In this document: one piece after another, positions 1 through 10,752 of the stretch
How the letters are laid out: the number at the start of each line of letters is the position of its first letter
How positions within the stretch are numbered: the first letter of the stretch is position 1
Source: Gigaspora margarita
Taxonomy: Eukaryota; Glomeromycota; Glomeromycetes; Diversisporales; Gigasporaceae
Reading direction: 5' to 3'
NCBI GenBank assembly: GCA_009809945.1
Contig: WTPW01000761.1
Span: 75,888-139,887, forward strand
Length of the DNA: 64,000 nt
Program-made: the position numbers and the translations under genes
The notes under the pieces: generated by a model
What the model was told of the DNA's origin: nothing
Database searches by the model: none
Seen by the model: only the letters and a program-made list of their open reading frames with translations

Positions 1-1
1 G

Positions 2-2134
2 ATTAACAGCATTCTCAACTGTCATACTGATCCTGTTCATTTTGATAATATAAAAACCCAAACTAATATTCTTACAGATCCTACAGAAATCAAGGATTAT
101 ATCCGATTGCATTTTTGTCAATGGACTACAAACCACACCTATAACCAACATATATTTTCTACTGATTGGCAATCAGAATATGCACCCAAATCTAATATTA
201 TATCAGAATGGTACAACTCTATTTTAGTACCAATCACCTTAGATGAAACTATCAATACTATTAACAACTTTCCAAACAAAAAAGCATGTAGCCCTTCTGG
301 TATTAGTTATGAGATGCTAAAACATGCAGGTATACAAACCATTACTGCTATTACAGCACTACTAAACCGATGTTTAATATCTGGCTCAATTCCCAAACAA
401 TAGAAAGATGGGCGTATTTTTCCTATCTCCAAAAAACCAACTTTTGATGGACATTTACACAATACTCGACCAATTAGCCTTATTGAACATATTAAAAAAC
501 TATATACTAAAATTCTCACTAATCGACTCAATACTGTTTTTTCCTCTTACAATATTCTTAATCCACACAACTATGTTGCTCTTCCTGGCAATAGTACTGA
601 TATTCCAATTCATATTCTTAACAATTTTATTGAAGATGCAAATTGCAATCAAAAGGAGATCTGGCTTTTGTCTCAGGATATGAGCAAAGCATATGACTCC
701 GTTAATATAGATCTCTTTATTCTATCTCTCAAAAGGCTCAATATGCCAACACATCTTATAACAACACTTTCCAATCTTCTTATACAAAGAACTAATAGAG
801 TAATAACTAATCTTGGGCTTACATCTTCTTATGAAGTTCACGATGGAATAGACCAGGGTGAAACTATTACACCTCTCTTTTGGCGAATATATTATGATCC
901 TCTTATTACCAAAATCTCTAATTCCTATACAGGTTATCAATCTTCTGTATCTTGGCTCTCTAGCATTTCTCCACATACTTTTGATTCTCTACAGGTTTCA
1001 ACATCTGTTCTTGCATATATGGACGACACTTTGTGGATTGCAGAATCTCAACAACAACTAGAAAACATTCTTCATACAGCATCTTCATTCTACCAAATGG
1101 CTAATATTAAAGTCAATCCACAAAAATCCACTTTTGTATCCAACTCTACACATACACCTTCTATTTCCTTCTTAAACTATAATATTCAATGCCAACCTCC
1201 TACAACACCTTTTAAATTTCTTGGATGCTGGTTTTCTACTTCACCCAAATCTACAATACAGTTTAAACTAATTTCTCAAGAAGCTTTTGAGCTCATTAAC
1301 ACACTCAATACCAAACAAATTACTGATAAGCAAGCTTGCTATATCATTAACAATGTTATTATATCTATTCTTGAGTACCGCATTCATAATACAATTCTTA
1401 CTTACTCAACATGTAACAAAATCCTTTCCAAATATCTTACTGTTGCCAAACACAAAGCAAGACTAGCCAAAAGTACACCTAATAGTACTATGCTTAATCA
1501 CAATATATATGGAATCAAAAATATTTGGGATATACAATTACAACATCATCTTTCTACCTTTTTACTTCGACTTAACAATCCTCACTTACTTGGTAATAGT
1601 ACACATATTCGATTACAACAATTACAAAACAATCTATGGTCTACAACTAATATACTACAACACTCCAACCCTATTATTGATGGCCCCAACAAACACTCTA
1701 CTACCTTTAAGATAATTTTACTTCTCAACCACCTAGAATCTTCTATATCTGCACATACAGAAATTTTACGTCCATTTACTATTAATCTACCCTATACTTC
1801 ACTTGAATCTCTTCTTCATCATCATCCCCAATATACAACTTTTAAATGCCAATTACGCTCAAAGCACATTTTATTTCTAGAGCAGCTCACTTCTTATNAT
1901 AATACAACTCTTTTATCTTGGTCACATATTTCTCCTAGAATTCATAATCTTATACCAGGGAAAATACCTAATTGGTTTCTTACACTTGAAAACATAATTT
2001 TATCCAATACTCAACTCGTCATATTAGTTCCTCTTTACATCTTTCTAATACTAATTCACTTTCATTTCAAACTGGTAACTTTAACTCTAAATCTAAACCT
2101 TGGCTTATTTCCTATCTTGAGAATGAAATTATAA
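2..2134 (+). pseudogene. LINE ORF2, reverse transcriptase part (degenerate, 5' partial)
   Basis: Reading frame 2 is open from base 2 to 2134 except for one stop (TAG, 401-403). The stop sits just before a KDGRIFPI-type RT motif where relatives usually have Trp, so TGG to TAG is likely. Downstream come an RPISL motif, SQDMSKAYDSV (RT motif A with catalytic Asp), a GIDQGETITPLFW block and the catalytic YMDD box at 1016-1027. The reading frame shifts near 2010-2040 and again near 2180 before RNase H begins; up to 2134 the last residues are read in a wrong frame. One undefined base (N) is at 1898. The protein would copy element RNA into DNA at the nicked target. It is not functional as it stands, but only a few lesions separate it from an open frame, so the copy is fairly young. 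Confidence 0.88.
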
Positions 2135-2180
2135 TTGGAAAAGCTCGACGATTTAATCACACTACTAATCTATCTCTATA

Positions 2181-3953
2181 ACACATTGGAATATACAAAC
2201 TGATTATAGTATTACATCTCTTTACCCTACTCCTGATATATACTGCACTTCCTGCTCAGGATGTTCTCTTAATTCGAATAGAATTCAAAGTGCCTGCACT
2301 TTAGATATATCAGCTACACTATCCACCAAATTTTTGGGTAGAAAAACCTATACCAAACTTACAAACAAACTTCAACTTAATGCAAATCAACTTGATTTAC
2401 TATATTCTATTGCATCTCGCTATTTTATCAATACTTCTCCTCTACCCCAAATTATAATATACAACAACCCTATTTTAGACATTTTTCTAACTTCTTCAGC
2501 TACTACAAAACTTCAAACTATAGCACAATCCAACACTCTACTCTCAAATTTTTGTTTTTATACTGATGGATCTGTTATTCATATCTCTAACCCAAGATGC
2601 TCTATGGGAATTGCATGGATCCAAGTCTCCAATAATCATATTTCTCACTCTTTCTCTGCTCAAATTCAAAACTGGCCATCCTCATACAAAGCTGAATTAA
2701 TTGCTATACTATCTGCAATTAGTACTTGCCCTCGAAATAGTAACATAGATATATATACCGATTCTCAATCCATTATTTCAAAGTATAATACACTTACTTT
2801 ATACACACCAAATTACAACAAACTATATTCATACAACTACTGGCCTATTTGGCACACTCTTCTTAACCTCATTAAGTCATATTCTCTTAAGATTAAACTA
2901 CACAAAGTGCAAGCACATAGCAACAATAAATACAACAACAAAGCTAATGAACTTGCAAAAAACCATTTTTCCTCACCCTTTCTTGAATTTCAGCCCCATA
3001 ATATTTACAACCTCTCTTTCACCTTCATTTACAAAAAATACTATATTGAGCAACCAACACGCTGTGCTATAAAAAATATCTGTAATGCACATACTATTGC
3101 TATGTGGTCTTCTCAACACAGAATCCAACAAATTATTCCTCTTTCTCAACAAATTGATTGGAATGCAACCTGGTTATACCTTAATCATAACTACAAGCGT
3201 ACTTATAATTATACTAACTTTCAACTTTGCTCTCAAAAATCATTTCGAATTAAATGTATGCTACATATGCTTCCTACATTTTCCTATTTTCTTTCTATAA
3301 ACCCCTCTCTACACATACACCCCACTTGTATCACATGCAATCAAACAGATCACCAACTTCACTGGCTACTCTGCCCAGGCTCAAATAACATATCTAACAT
3401 TATTGAAAACACAATCAAAAATTTTTCTTTTTCTGACCTATCTGATATATCATCCACTGAACTACAGCAACTACGTGACAACCTTATAACACACTACTGC
3501 TTCTCTCCTACACATTCTACACCCTTTAATACTACAACCTTCTATACTACAATTCAGGGCTTTATTCCTATACCACTAATTAATATTGTATCTCAATATA
3601 CCTCTTATAAAAATGCATCCAATACTATTGTTAAACTCCTTCTGCTCATTTCACAAAACATCCATGAACATTTATGGAAACCATACTGTATAAAACTTGC
3701 AAACTGGAAATCTTCGCAAAACCTATTACAACAATCTTCACGCTCTACACTTACTAAATCTTCACGTATATCCTCTTACAACAAAGCTCTATATACTTAT
3801 AATTGTATATGTGGCTTACTAGACCAACTACATGAGGACAATACTAATACCTGCCCACCTCTTGGGCTAGCACTTAGAAAAATAGACATTTGGTCATATA
3901 ATTGGATCAAATATAGCTTTTCTACTAACTCAATTCTCCACATCCAAATCTAG
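2181..3953 (+). pseudogene. LINE ORF2, RNase H domain and C-terminal region
   Basis: Continuation of the same polyprotein in frame 3, open from about 2181 to the TAG at 3951-3953; the ATG at 2334 is internal. A short Cys cluster (YCTSCSGC) precedes RNase H. Visible RNase H signatures are TDGS (Asp codon 2565-2567), KAE (Glu 2694-2696), TDSQ (Asp 2760-2762) and a VQAHSNN block with the conserved His. The last acidic residue of the active site is replaced: ANELAK, with an Asn codon at 2946-2948, where the second LINE copy of the window still has Asp (47743-47745). A C-terminal CITCNQTDHQLHWLLC motif resembles the zinc-binding tail of related LINEs. Domain assignment is firm; activity is doubtful. 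Confidence 0.88.
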
Positions 3954-4122
3954 GTGAGTTTTAACCACTCTTGTAGGTTTAGGTTGCAGATAATTTAGAT
4001 AGAATTAGTTTATCTATAGTCTGAGTCTTAATTCTTGTATAATAACTTGTAACTTGAGAAACCCCATGAGGAATCTCACACATTTTATTAATAAAGATAA
4101 AGGCAAAACCTCACCTTAACAA

Positions 4123-4162
<40 letters not shown>
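3954..4162 (+). other. LINE 3' UTR with AATAAA signal and poly(A) tail
   Basis: Non-coding tail of the first LINE. An AATAAA polyadenylation hexamer lies at 4090-4095, followed after about 28 bases by a pure A run at 4124-4162. The same arrangement (AATAAA at 49098-49103, then a shorter A run) ends the second LINE copy, which supports the boundary. Confidence 0.85.
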
Positions 4163-4165
<3 letters not shown>

Positions 4166-4645
4166 TCACTATTCTTAATATATTATTTTCATCTTCTTAT
4201 TACCATGATTTGTATAACATCATTTAACATTAGTCAAAAGAAAAAAATATAAAAAATCGCATTGATAATCAAAACCCTTTTATACAATTCCCATTACTGA
4301 TAACATTCATAATTACTCCTATTGTTAAAAATAATATTACATAATTCAAATTCTATCGTACCCACATGATAAATGCCCTGCATAAGCAATACACCTAAAA
4401 TAACATTATAATTGAATAAGCACAATAAGTGTAAAAAAATGCCCTTAAAATTAAAAGACACTTATCAAGTTCTAATAACAAATACACAAAACCTTAAATA
4501 TATAATTTCGCTTTACAATTTTCATTATACTAAAGCCAGGGATCACTTATACTACAATCATATAATCAACTATATCATACATTAAAAAGACTCAATTTAA
4601 AAACTGCAAGCAGGCGACGAAGTTGCCCGCCACATATAACATCTC
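4163..4645. other. AT-rich spacer, no gene seen
   Basis: AT-rich DNA between the LINE tail and the start of repeat segment X1. No reading frame, RNA gene or clear repeat is visible here. Confidence 0.6.
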
Positions 4646-6063
4646 TAGTTGCATAAAAAAAATTATATTTTGAACACAATATTACCTAAATCATAATAAA
4701 CAAACTTCAAAGTTCGAGATTTCTGTTGGTGATGCTGTGAAGAATAAACTCTGCAGTATTATTTATAAATCTTTAAATTTTTAAATTCAGTTACAGATCT
4801 GATTTTTAGGCTGCATTAAAAAATATTCATCAATTTGCAATGTTTTAAACTAAAACTTGTGAATAGCTCTAAATTCTTTTTCTTTTACACTCCCGCAAAA
4901 AACAAAACAATTGAAACAATTGAATCCAACTCATATTCAGATCAGTTTAATAACTGATCGGGTAATACTCTAAAATTTCTTGCATCTAATTTCGCCAATT
5001 GGTTGTCAGTAAAAATGACCATGCTAAAAATGGATTGACACTTGCTGGCATTAGACCTTGGCTTTCTTGATGGTAATCTGATCTTTCTATCTTTTCTACG
5101 GCTGCAACATCAATGCCTAGTTAGCTCATTCTAATTTTTTTTGAAATATTATTTGTTGCCTAATGTCTGTTATTTCCAGATAACATATAAAATTGGTACA
5201 TGCAAGGTATCTCCTAAATGATTTTTAACATATGAAATTCTACAACTTGAAAAGCAAACAATCATTATAAATTTAACAATACTGCCTTTGACCTTCTATA
5301 TGTTGTAAGACATTTCAGAAAATTGAAAGTGCAAACAAGCAAATTAAGTTTGTCTTACTCTTAAAATAAATAATAATTTCAATAATAAAACTTTTTGCAA
5401 TCATAGTCTTGATACTTTTATCATACATACAAAAGGGCTCGCTATTTTAGGATAACTTCATAAATAGTGATCAAATCCGCACAGGAACACAGAAATTATT
5501 TGAGTTAGTTTATTTAACCAAATTAAAATCATATAGTTTTACTTCCCATTCGTTTTTTAAAAAACGGTAATACAAAATTAAATAATTTACCAATAATAAA
5601 AAATGCCAACAGAACTTTATTTAAACATATAATTAGACAAATAAATAAAAAGAAGAGAAGTAAAAAAAGTACAATAATCAGTTCTTTTTTTTTTATTTGA
5701 ATTATTTGATAAAAATCGATATGTTTTTTGGCAAATTAAATTAATTTGAAGAAAAGTGCATACTCCAGTACTCTGATAATAAATAAATTAGAAACGGATT
5801 AAATATCTTTGAGTGAATGTATTTTTTCGAAATATTTGGCTCATGATTTATAAAATTACGCTTTTTTATTTAACAAGTTAATAACTAATAATGAAAAAAA
5901 ATTAGCAATAAACTGAATGTTTTATATATTCATCGTAAACATACGGTAGTTAAAATTTTCAAGTTAGTGAATGTAAAACAGTTTTGAAAAACTGTATAAC
6001 AATCGTCTTAGCTAAGCTATTTGCGCAGCTACTGCTTGGCTTGTGTCATGTAGAGCTGGTTTA

Positions 6064-6314
6064 GGCCAGACCTATTTAATTCTTTGTTTAACATGACCCC
6101 CTCCACCCTATTTTTTAAAATTTATATGAATCCAATACACATTAATAGTAATTAATAGTATTTGTCCAATTTTTTTAAATTTTATATTACTTACATATGT
6201 AAAATCAACCAATAAAATTGCAGTATTAATATATTTGTGTTTTTTTTCCAATGCCCACTCCCTTCTTACAGTTATTTTACGTTATGCTAAACAAAGAATC
6301 AAGTTGGTCTGGCC
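6064..6314. mobile_element. PIF/Harbinger-like MITE (251 bp)
   Basis: Inverted termini GGCCAGACC at the left and the reverse complement GGCCAGACCAACTTGATTCT at the right, with the shared inner block TTCTTTGTTTA. Both ends are flanked by TTA (6061-6063 and 6315-6317). A three-base TWA duplication with GG-starting termini is the signature of the PIF/Harbinger superfamily. Non-coding. A shorter element with similar ends (GGCAAGACCAAC) and the same TTA target lies at 39022-39145. Confidence 0.8.
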
Positions 6315-7404
6315 TTAGATTGATAAACTGATTACATAATTATTATGATCATTAATTATAAATAATATTAGCAGTTAAACACGTCTAAATGTCTGCACTT
6401 AAATTCATCTCTATATATGAACTTGCATTACTGATAAAGGATTATGAAATTAATTAAAAATTTAATAACTTTTTAGTGCATGTACGACATTCTCGTATTA
6501 ATTAATAGCATCAATTCATCTATCAATTGATATTATTTTTATATAATCTTACTGCAATTTGTCTTTCTTGAATTAGATTTCATTAAAGTATCTTCGTAAA
6601 TTTTGCTGGTAAAGTTCGAATCGATTATGTATAACTTTATATCGCAATGTTTTAAACAATATTACAATCTTTAGAAAAATACTTACTTCAGTTATTCGTC
6701 TTAATAGAATTATCAAAGAAGCTTGTTAGGATGAATAGCTCGATGTCTAAAAACAACCTATATTTGACATGATGAAATTCTCTGGTCATATGTAATAATC
6801 TAAAAAATATTGTTTAATAAAGTTCAGAGCATTAATATAAATATTTAAAACTTTATTAGTCTTTTGAAAATAAAATACAGTACATAGTGATACTATTTTT
6901 ACGAAGCACTACCTTTGCAATTACTATTAACTGCTCGTTGTTGGATTATGTTATAGCTTTATTTATGATGATTACACAGTCTTATAAATAAATTTCAATA
7001 ACTCTAATTACGGGTTGGAGTTTATTTGAGCTGGACCGGTGTTACCTCTGGTAACATATAATTGTTTTCAGTCTTAAAAATGAACCTTAATATCGAAACC
7101 TTGGTGATCTATTTAAATTGATCACCCTGAACTCTTAAACCGTATACTCTGAATCGATGATCGATTGACATCTGAACATTCTTCACTATTTCTTTATTTG
7201 TTGTTGTATACATATCTCTTTTATTTCCTATTGTGCTATACGTATATATAGCATTTCTTATTACTATATTGGGACATTATACTAAAAATTGGATCTAAGT
7301 CTTTTATAGATATGATTATTGATCGGAACATGGATCGGCTATTGCCACCCGGTTTCTGTTTACACCAACGCGCTTGAATAAGAAGTCTTCAGTACGTGTC
7401 TCAT

Positions 7405-8035
7405 TGAGGTGTTCGGTCAACAATGTTTGACAAAACTATATGCGGTACCATATAAAAATTAATTATTAAAGATTTTTTTGAATTTAATGATCAGGATAAT
7501 GATCAAGATGGTTACTGGGGTTATTTATCACTTTTTATATATAATTTCATAGTAAAGAATAACTTGTATATTTTTAGATGTCTAGAGCGAATAGCATTAT
7601 TTTTCTTAATTATTTTAGCATAATTCGATTCTTAAACACCTTTATAACAAAGTTACATTGAAACTTTTTTAACATTAATATTTAAATTTCAAGTTGACTC
7701 TTTACAAAAATTCTGTTTCATGTTGTAAACTATTCTAAAAAAGTATTTTCATTGTGGGCAAAAAAATTTAATACCAGAATACAAAATTTTTCAACGTAAC
7801 TTTGTTATAAAGGTGTTTAAGAATCGATTTATGCTAAAATAATTAAGAAAAATAATGCTATTCGCTCTAGACATCTAAAAACATGCAAGTCATTCTTTAC
7901 TATTAAATTATATATAAAAAGTGATAAATAACCCCAGTAACTATCTTGATCACTATCCTGATCATTAAATTTAATAATAAATTTTTATATGGTACTGCAT
8001 ATAGTTTTGTCAAACATTGCTGACCAAATACCCCA
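7405..8035. mobile_element. Long-TIR fold-back element, Mutator-like (631 bp)
   Basis: Two arms of roughly 250-270 bp (left 7405 to about 7680, right about 7785-8035) are near-perfect reverse complements, for example GGTACCATATAAAAATTAA on the left and its mirror on the right. Ends are TGAGGTG/TACCCCA. The flanks GTGTCTCAT (7396-7404) and GTGTCTTAT (8036-8044) form a 9-bp target duplication with one difference. A 9-bp duplication with long termini suggests a Mutator-like (MULE) derivative; no transposase is present. Confidence 0.8.
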
Positions 8036-8044
8036 GTGTCTTAT

Positions 8045-9086
8045 AGTGGCATTGGATTATTTAGCTTATCTTGGATGCCCCAAGGCATTCAAGTATTTTC
8101 AGAATCTGCTGATATGTTTCAAATTTCTCTTTCACAGATGGAACTCTTGAAAAAGGCAAATGAATATCGGCAGTGGATATAGTTAATGAAGGGATTGGTG
8201 TTGAAAAGAATCGAATGATTCTAAAAATAATTTGAATGCAGATAAAAGTTTACCTAGTGTAGAGTATTGTAATTAATTTATATAGATGAAGACATGTATT
8301 TAAAGGCTTGAATTCTGCCTTTAAAGACTTCAGACTTCGATCTGACTATTTTGTTAATTATAAAACCTTGACCCCATATAAGTTAGTAGGCATTTCAAAG
8401 CCGAAGACAACTTATATGCGCACTTTGTATTATCAAATTCTCGACTTTGTTATTAGTATTATGCTGCCGCTTTTGTTTAGTGCGTTTTTTGTTTATTTCT
8501 TGGAACAATTATTTTTAATACTGCTACTAATATATCAGATATATATAAGTAAATTGATATATCCCTGATTTAGATAAACAATACATTTGGTTTAATTGAT
8601 TGATATATTGTTTGATTTCTTATACCGATTGTTGACCAATTCTGCACATTGACCATCATATTAATTATCCCCTTACATACTTTATACACTAATTATACTG
8701 ATTCAATTCCTTTTATGCTATAATACCTTGCCTCTCTCAGAATTCTCGATCTGAATTCTTACATCCTTTCCCTTAAATTCTATCAGTAATCTCGCGTACT
8801 ATCCAAGTAGCTTTAACGAGCAGGTCTGATATCTCCTAACTGATAGTAGTACCGGCATTAAGCAATACTAGCCACACTGCGACTGCATTAGTATAAATTT
8901 GGCTTTTGTTACACTAATTTATGCATACAGGCATGGAAATTTTCAAAATTACATTTTTGAAACAAACTTTATAAGTCAAATATTGAGTAAATCAAAAACA
9001 TACCTATTGATACAACTTTTGTATTATATTAATTAAACATTAAATGTTCTTCATTCCAGAAAATTAAGGTTTGTATTTTAAAAAAA
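8045..9086. other. Spacer in X1, no gene seen
   Basis: AT-rich. A non-ATG frame at 8308-8568 ends in a hydrophobic stretch but has no start, no family resemblance and no conservation in X2, where this region is deleted. A more GC-rich island at about 8760-8890 has no recognisable content. Confidence 0.5.
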
Positions 9087-10548
9087 ATGGACTCTGAACA
9101 ACTTCGTAACCTTGTCTATGATTATCAACAAGGCATTGGTGTTAAAAAAGATGAAAAGAAGGCTTTTGAATATTATAGGAAAGTAGCAGAATTAGGAAAT
9201 CCAGAAGTGATAGGTGATATTGGTATTTGTTATTGTTTAGGAATAGGGGTAGGAATAAATTACCAAAAGAATTTAATTATCAGATGAAGTTTGCTGATTT
9301 CGATAGTGTTAATGGAATGTGTAATGTTGGCACACATTACACAAATAGATAGGGTTGATCGAGATTTAATAAAGCATTTGAATGCCATGAAAAGGCTGCT
9401 AATTGGGGGTCTAAAGGAGCAATAAATAATGTCGCTCAATGTTATCGAAATGGTTTTAGTACAAAGAAAGATATGCATAAGGCAAATTATTGGTACAGAA
9501 AATATAAAAGTCAAATAAATTACCAGATCATATTAATCCTGAACTTAAGAAAATATTAGACAATGAGAGATTTAAATTATCTTGGATTGAATATAATAAG
9601 TTTAAAATTATTACTGAACTTGAAAATAGAGGATTTACAACTGAATAGTATGCACGTTGGTACGATAGAATTAACAATATTGGTGCACTTAAAGTGATTC
9701 ACGATTCAAATGAAATGAGCAAGAATTTATCCAGGAATTGAAGAATTACTATGAAATTGGTTGTAAAAATCCTTCTTTTTTGAATTGTTTTGGAGTGTCA
9801 AGAAATAATAATAGTGATTATATTATTGTTACGAATAATGCAACTAAAGGCTCGCTATGACAAAATCTTGTACAAGTATTACAATTGGAATGGAAAGATA
9901 AATTGGATCTCTTGCACTATATAGTATTGGATCTCAAGTCAATTCATTCGCAAAAACTTGTTCTAGAGATTTACGTAGCAGAAACATTTTGCAAGTTTAT
10001 GGCTTGTGTGATGTATCAAATCACTGATCTTGGGCTTTTAGGAAAAGAAAAGGAAGAAAAAATTTGTAGAATTCTACCATATATAGCACCTAAAGTTTTA
10101 ATGGGTCAACCGTATACTTAGGCATCAGGTATTTACAGTTTTGGAGTTATCATGACAGAGATTTTGACAGGACAAAAAGTATTTGATGGAATTCCGTTTG
10201 ATGATTACCTTGCATCAAGAATTATCAGTGGATCAAGACCTAAATGTTTAGGGCTAGTTTGTTATTGAATTAGCTATGAAATGTATGGACACAGAAATTG
10301 ACAAATAATCTACTGCAACAGAAATTATTAAAATAATCACTTGTTGGTTAAATAAAATAGTTCAGGAAAATGATAATGAAATCAAAAAAAAACAAATTTT
10401 GGAAGCTAATAAGATTAAGCCAGAACTGGTTAAACAGATACATTCTCAAGATGTATATACTAGTAAGTTTTACTATATGAAAAAATTTTCTGAATACATT
10501 AGTAAACCAATTAGTATTATAGAAATCTCGAGCGAACTCTTAAATTAA
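9087..10548 (+). pseudogene. Sel1-repeat / protein kinase pseudogene, copy 1
   Basis: From the ATG at 9087 the frame encodes Sel1-like repeats (QQGIGVKKDEKKAFEYYRK, then further units such as AAINN/AQCYRNG-type blocks in shifted frames) up to about 9520. A kinase domain follows: an N-lobe remnant with ALKVIHDSN near 9690, a hinge-like segment, a degenerate catalytic loop near 9965 (SRDLRSRN where kinases have HRDxxxxN), TDLGL in place of DFG near 10024, an ASGIYSFGV block and a conserved tail PISIIEISSELLN ending at the TAA 10546-10548. Several stops and frameshifts break it. Sel1 repeats are protein-protein scaffolds; Sel1-kinase fusions are expanded in Rhizophagus-like fungi. X2 holds a paralogue at 27265-28493 with a better preserved HRDLHSG motif. 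This one cannot make a kinase. Confidence 0.8.
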
Positions 10549-10752
10549 TTTATATAAATTATGTATTTATGTACATAGTAAGGGCACTACAATCAATTTT
10601 TCTTAGTTATAAAAATAGTCTATAAGATCTAATCCCATTATATTATTATTCTTATCATTTGTTTTTTGTTGTTTGTTTCTTGTGTCTAAAAAACTTTGAA
10701 ATTAATTTTATTTATTTTGAATCATAAACATCTTTTAAAAATTTTTTACGTA

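Larger units (their letters stand above)
1..4162 (+). mobile_element. LINE-type non-LTR retrotransposon, 3' portion
   Basis: The first 4.2 kb is one poly(A)-tailed retrotransposon cut by the left window edge. In order it shows a reverse transcriptase domain, a cysteine/histidine-containing spacer, an RNase H domain, a C-terminal Cys-rich motif, a 3' untranslated region and a run of 39 A. The 3' UTR (starting TAGGTGAGTTTTAACCACTC) matches the end of the second, truncated LINE at 46999-49134, so both belong to one family. The RT plus RNase H order is typical of the I/Tad-like LINEs common in fungi; the exact clade cannot be settled by eye. No target duplication can be checked because the 5' end lies outside the window. 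Confidence 0.9.
4646..10747. repeat. Large duplicated host segment X, copy 1
   Basis: Starts with TAGTTGCATAAAAAAAATTA and contains the landmark GTTGGTGATGCTGTGAAGAA near 4727. Both recur in the same order in X2 (24727-28735), and the second recurs in X3 (from 45186). It ends with a Sel1/kinase pseudogene and is cut at its right end by the Gypsy element. Compared with X2 it keeps two stretches that X2 has lost (about 5610-6368 and 6894-9258) and carries two extra DNA elements (6064-6314, 7405-8035). It looks like an ancient segmental, probably tandem, duplication and not a transposon, because no terminal repeats are seen. Confidence 0.75.

Noticed and set aside
8308..8568. 86-residue frame with a hydrophobic C-terminal half
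   Set aside because: No ATG start, no recognisable domain, no conservation in X2; typical of AT-rich noncoding DNA.
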